Source of the DNA: Nitrospirota bacterium
GTDB lineage: Bacteria; Nitrospirota; Nitrospiria; Nitrospirales; Nitrospiraceae
Length of the DNA stretch: 6,000 nt
NCBI GenBank assembly: GCA_016201805.1
Contig: JACQCB010000112.1
Location: 1 to 6,000 of the forward strand
Direction of reading: 5' to 3'
Positions 5,541-6,000 of the stretch are shown here, piece after piece. The translations under genes and the position numbers were made by a program. The notes below the pieces were generated by a model. The model had not been told where the DNA came from. It saw nothing but the letters and a program-made list of their open reading frames with translations, and did not search any database. How positions within the stretch are numbered: position 1 is the first letter of the stretch; each line of letters begins with the position of its first letter.

Positions 5541-5948
5541 TCACTGCACCGTTTCCGGGATGAACTTCAAGGCCACGCCGTTATTGCAGAACCGTTTGTA
5601 GGTGGGCGGCCCGTCGTCGAACACATGCCCCTGATGCCCTTCGCAACGGACGCAGTGGTATTCAGTGCGCGGGTAGAGCAACTTGAAATCAGTTTTGGTC
5701 TCCAGCCGCCCCTCGATGGAAGTGTAGAAACTGGGCCAGCCGGTGCCGCTGTCATACTTCATCTCGGAGGTAAAGAGGGGCAGATCGCATCCGGCGCACG
5801 CATAGACCCCTCTCTCCTTGATGTGTAAGAGCGAACTCGAATGAGGCCGCTCGGTTCCTGCCTTTCGCAGGATATGGAACTGCTCGGCCGTCAGGACCGC
5901 TCTCCACTCCTCCGCCGATCTATGGACTTTCTCGATCTTGAGCTCCAT
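5541..5948 (-). CDS. msrB: Peptide-methionine (R)-S-oxide reductase MsrB
   Basis: The product is 135 aa, full length for a single-domain MsrB. It reduces methionine-R-sulfoxide in proteins, normally recycled by thioredoxin. Two zinc-binding CxxC pairs are present: C51-x-x-C54 (CAGC) and C99-x-x-C102 (CVRC). The family core SGTGWPSF spans 67-74, GHQGHVFDDGPP spans 104-115, and the catalytic Cys is C121 in RFCNN. In many MsrBs the residue between the Gly pair of SGxGWPSF is a resolving Cys; here it is Thr69, so resolution must use another thiol or act directly through the reductant. No signal peptide is seen, so it is cytoplasmic. The ATG at 5948 has a G-rich site (AGGGGGAG) about 10 nt upstream. 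It is convergent with the envelope cluster and the IS, with no partner msrA in view. Confidence 0.95.
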   Translation of the reverse strand: MELKIEKVHRSAEEWRAVLTAEQFHILRKAGTERPHSSSLLHIKERGVYACAGCDLPLFTSEMKYDSGTGWPSFYTSIEGRLETKTDFKLLYPRTEYHCVRCEGHQGHVFDDGPPTYKRFCNNGVALKFIPETVQ

Positions 5949-5962
5949 CGCTTCGGATCTCC

Positions 5963-5986
5963 CCCTCTCTTTTCGGAAAAAGAGGG
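5963..5986 (-). promoter_or_regulatory. Hairpin in the msrB leader next to the ribosome site
   Basis: On the msrB strand CCCTCTTTTT and AAAAGAGAGGG flank a 3-nt loop, giving a 10-bp stem with one bulged base. The 3' arm runs directly into the G-rich ribosome site, so folding could limit ribosome access. No U-tract follows on either strand, arguing against an intrinsic terminator. Regulation is inferred only. Confidence 0.35.
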
Positions 5987-6000
5987 TTGAAAGAATCAGC

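Overview
This is a GC-rich bacterial chromosome segment of about 6 kb. The organism cannot be named from the sequence. The D-Ala-D-Ala-ligase-like ATP-grasp gene, the MsrB variant ending in RFCNN and the overall composition would suit a Nitrospirota-like or related environmental lineage, but that is a low-confidence impression.

Layout: (1) 2-622 (+) is the C-terminal part of an ATP-grasp ligase whose start lies off the left edge. (2) 785-4028 (+) is a compact set of four envelope genes: a lipoprotein with a long Ala/Pro/Ser linker and a duplicated GGYG-type module, a Cys-rich lipoprotein with two copies of a 40-residue repeat, a multi-pass membrane protein, and a two-TM protein with a DUF3592-like soluble domain. 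The last three are tightly packed (12-bp gap, then an ATGA overlap). I do not recognise this set as a named system. (3) 4033-4154 is a junction: a 35-codon ORF, probably a truncated small membrane gene, runs into an orphan second copy of the last 33 bp of the ATP-grasp gene. (4) About 4228-5421 is an IS110-family insertion sequence with a DEDD/Ser transposase and a long non-coding left end containing competing stem-loops, suggesting a bridge RNA. (5) 5541-5948 (-) is msrB, methionine-R-sulfoxide reductase, convergent with everything else.

Two structures go beyond the gene list. First, the 3' tail of the ATP-grasp gene occurs twice (590-622 and 4122-4154, 30 of 33 identical), exactly bracketing the envelope cassette. 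This implies cassette insertion or loss of a tandem paralogue. Second, the IS110 element sits between two inverted arrays of the octamer GCGGATTA, three copies on each side, with 19-bp spacing in three of the four intervals. Removing the element in silico brings the arrays together as one long hairpin with the insertion point in its loop. The simplest reading is that the IS used a REP-like palindrome between convergent genes as its target.

Functionally, the envelope genes probably form one transcription unit acting at the inner membrane and periplasm. The ATP-grasp enzyme and MsrB are independent cytoplasmic enzymes, and the IS is a passenger in the convergent intergenic region.
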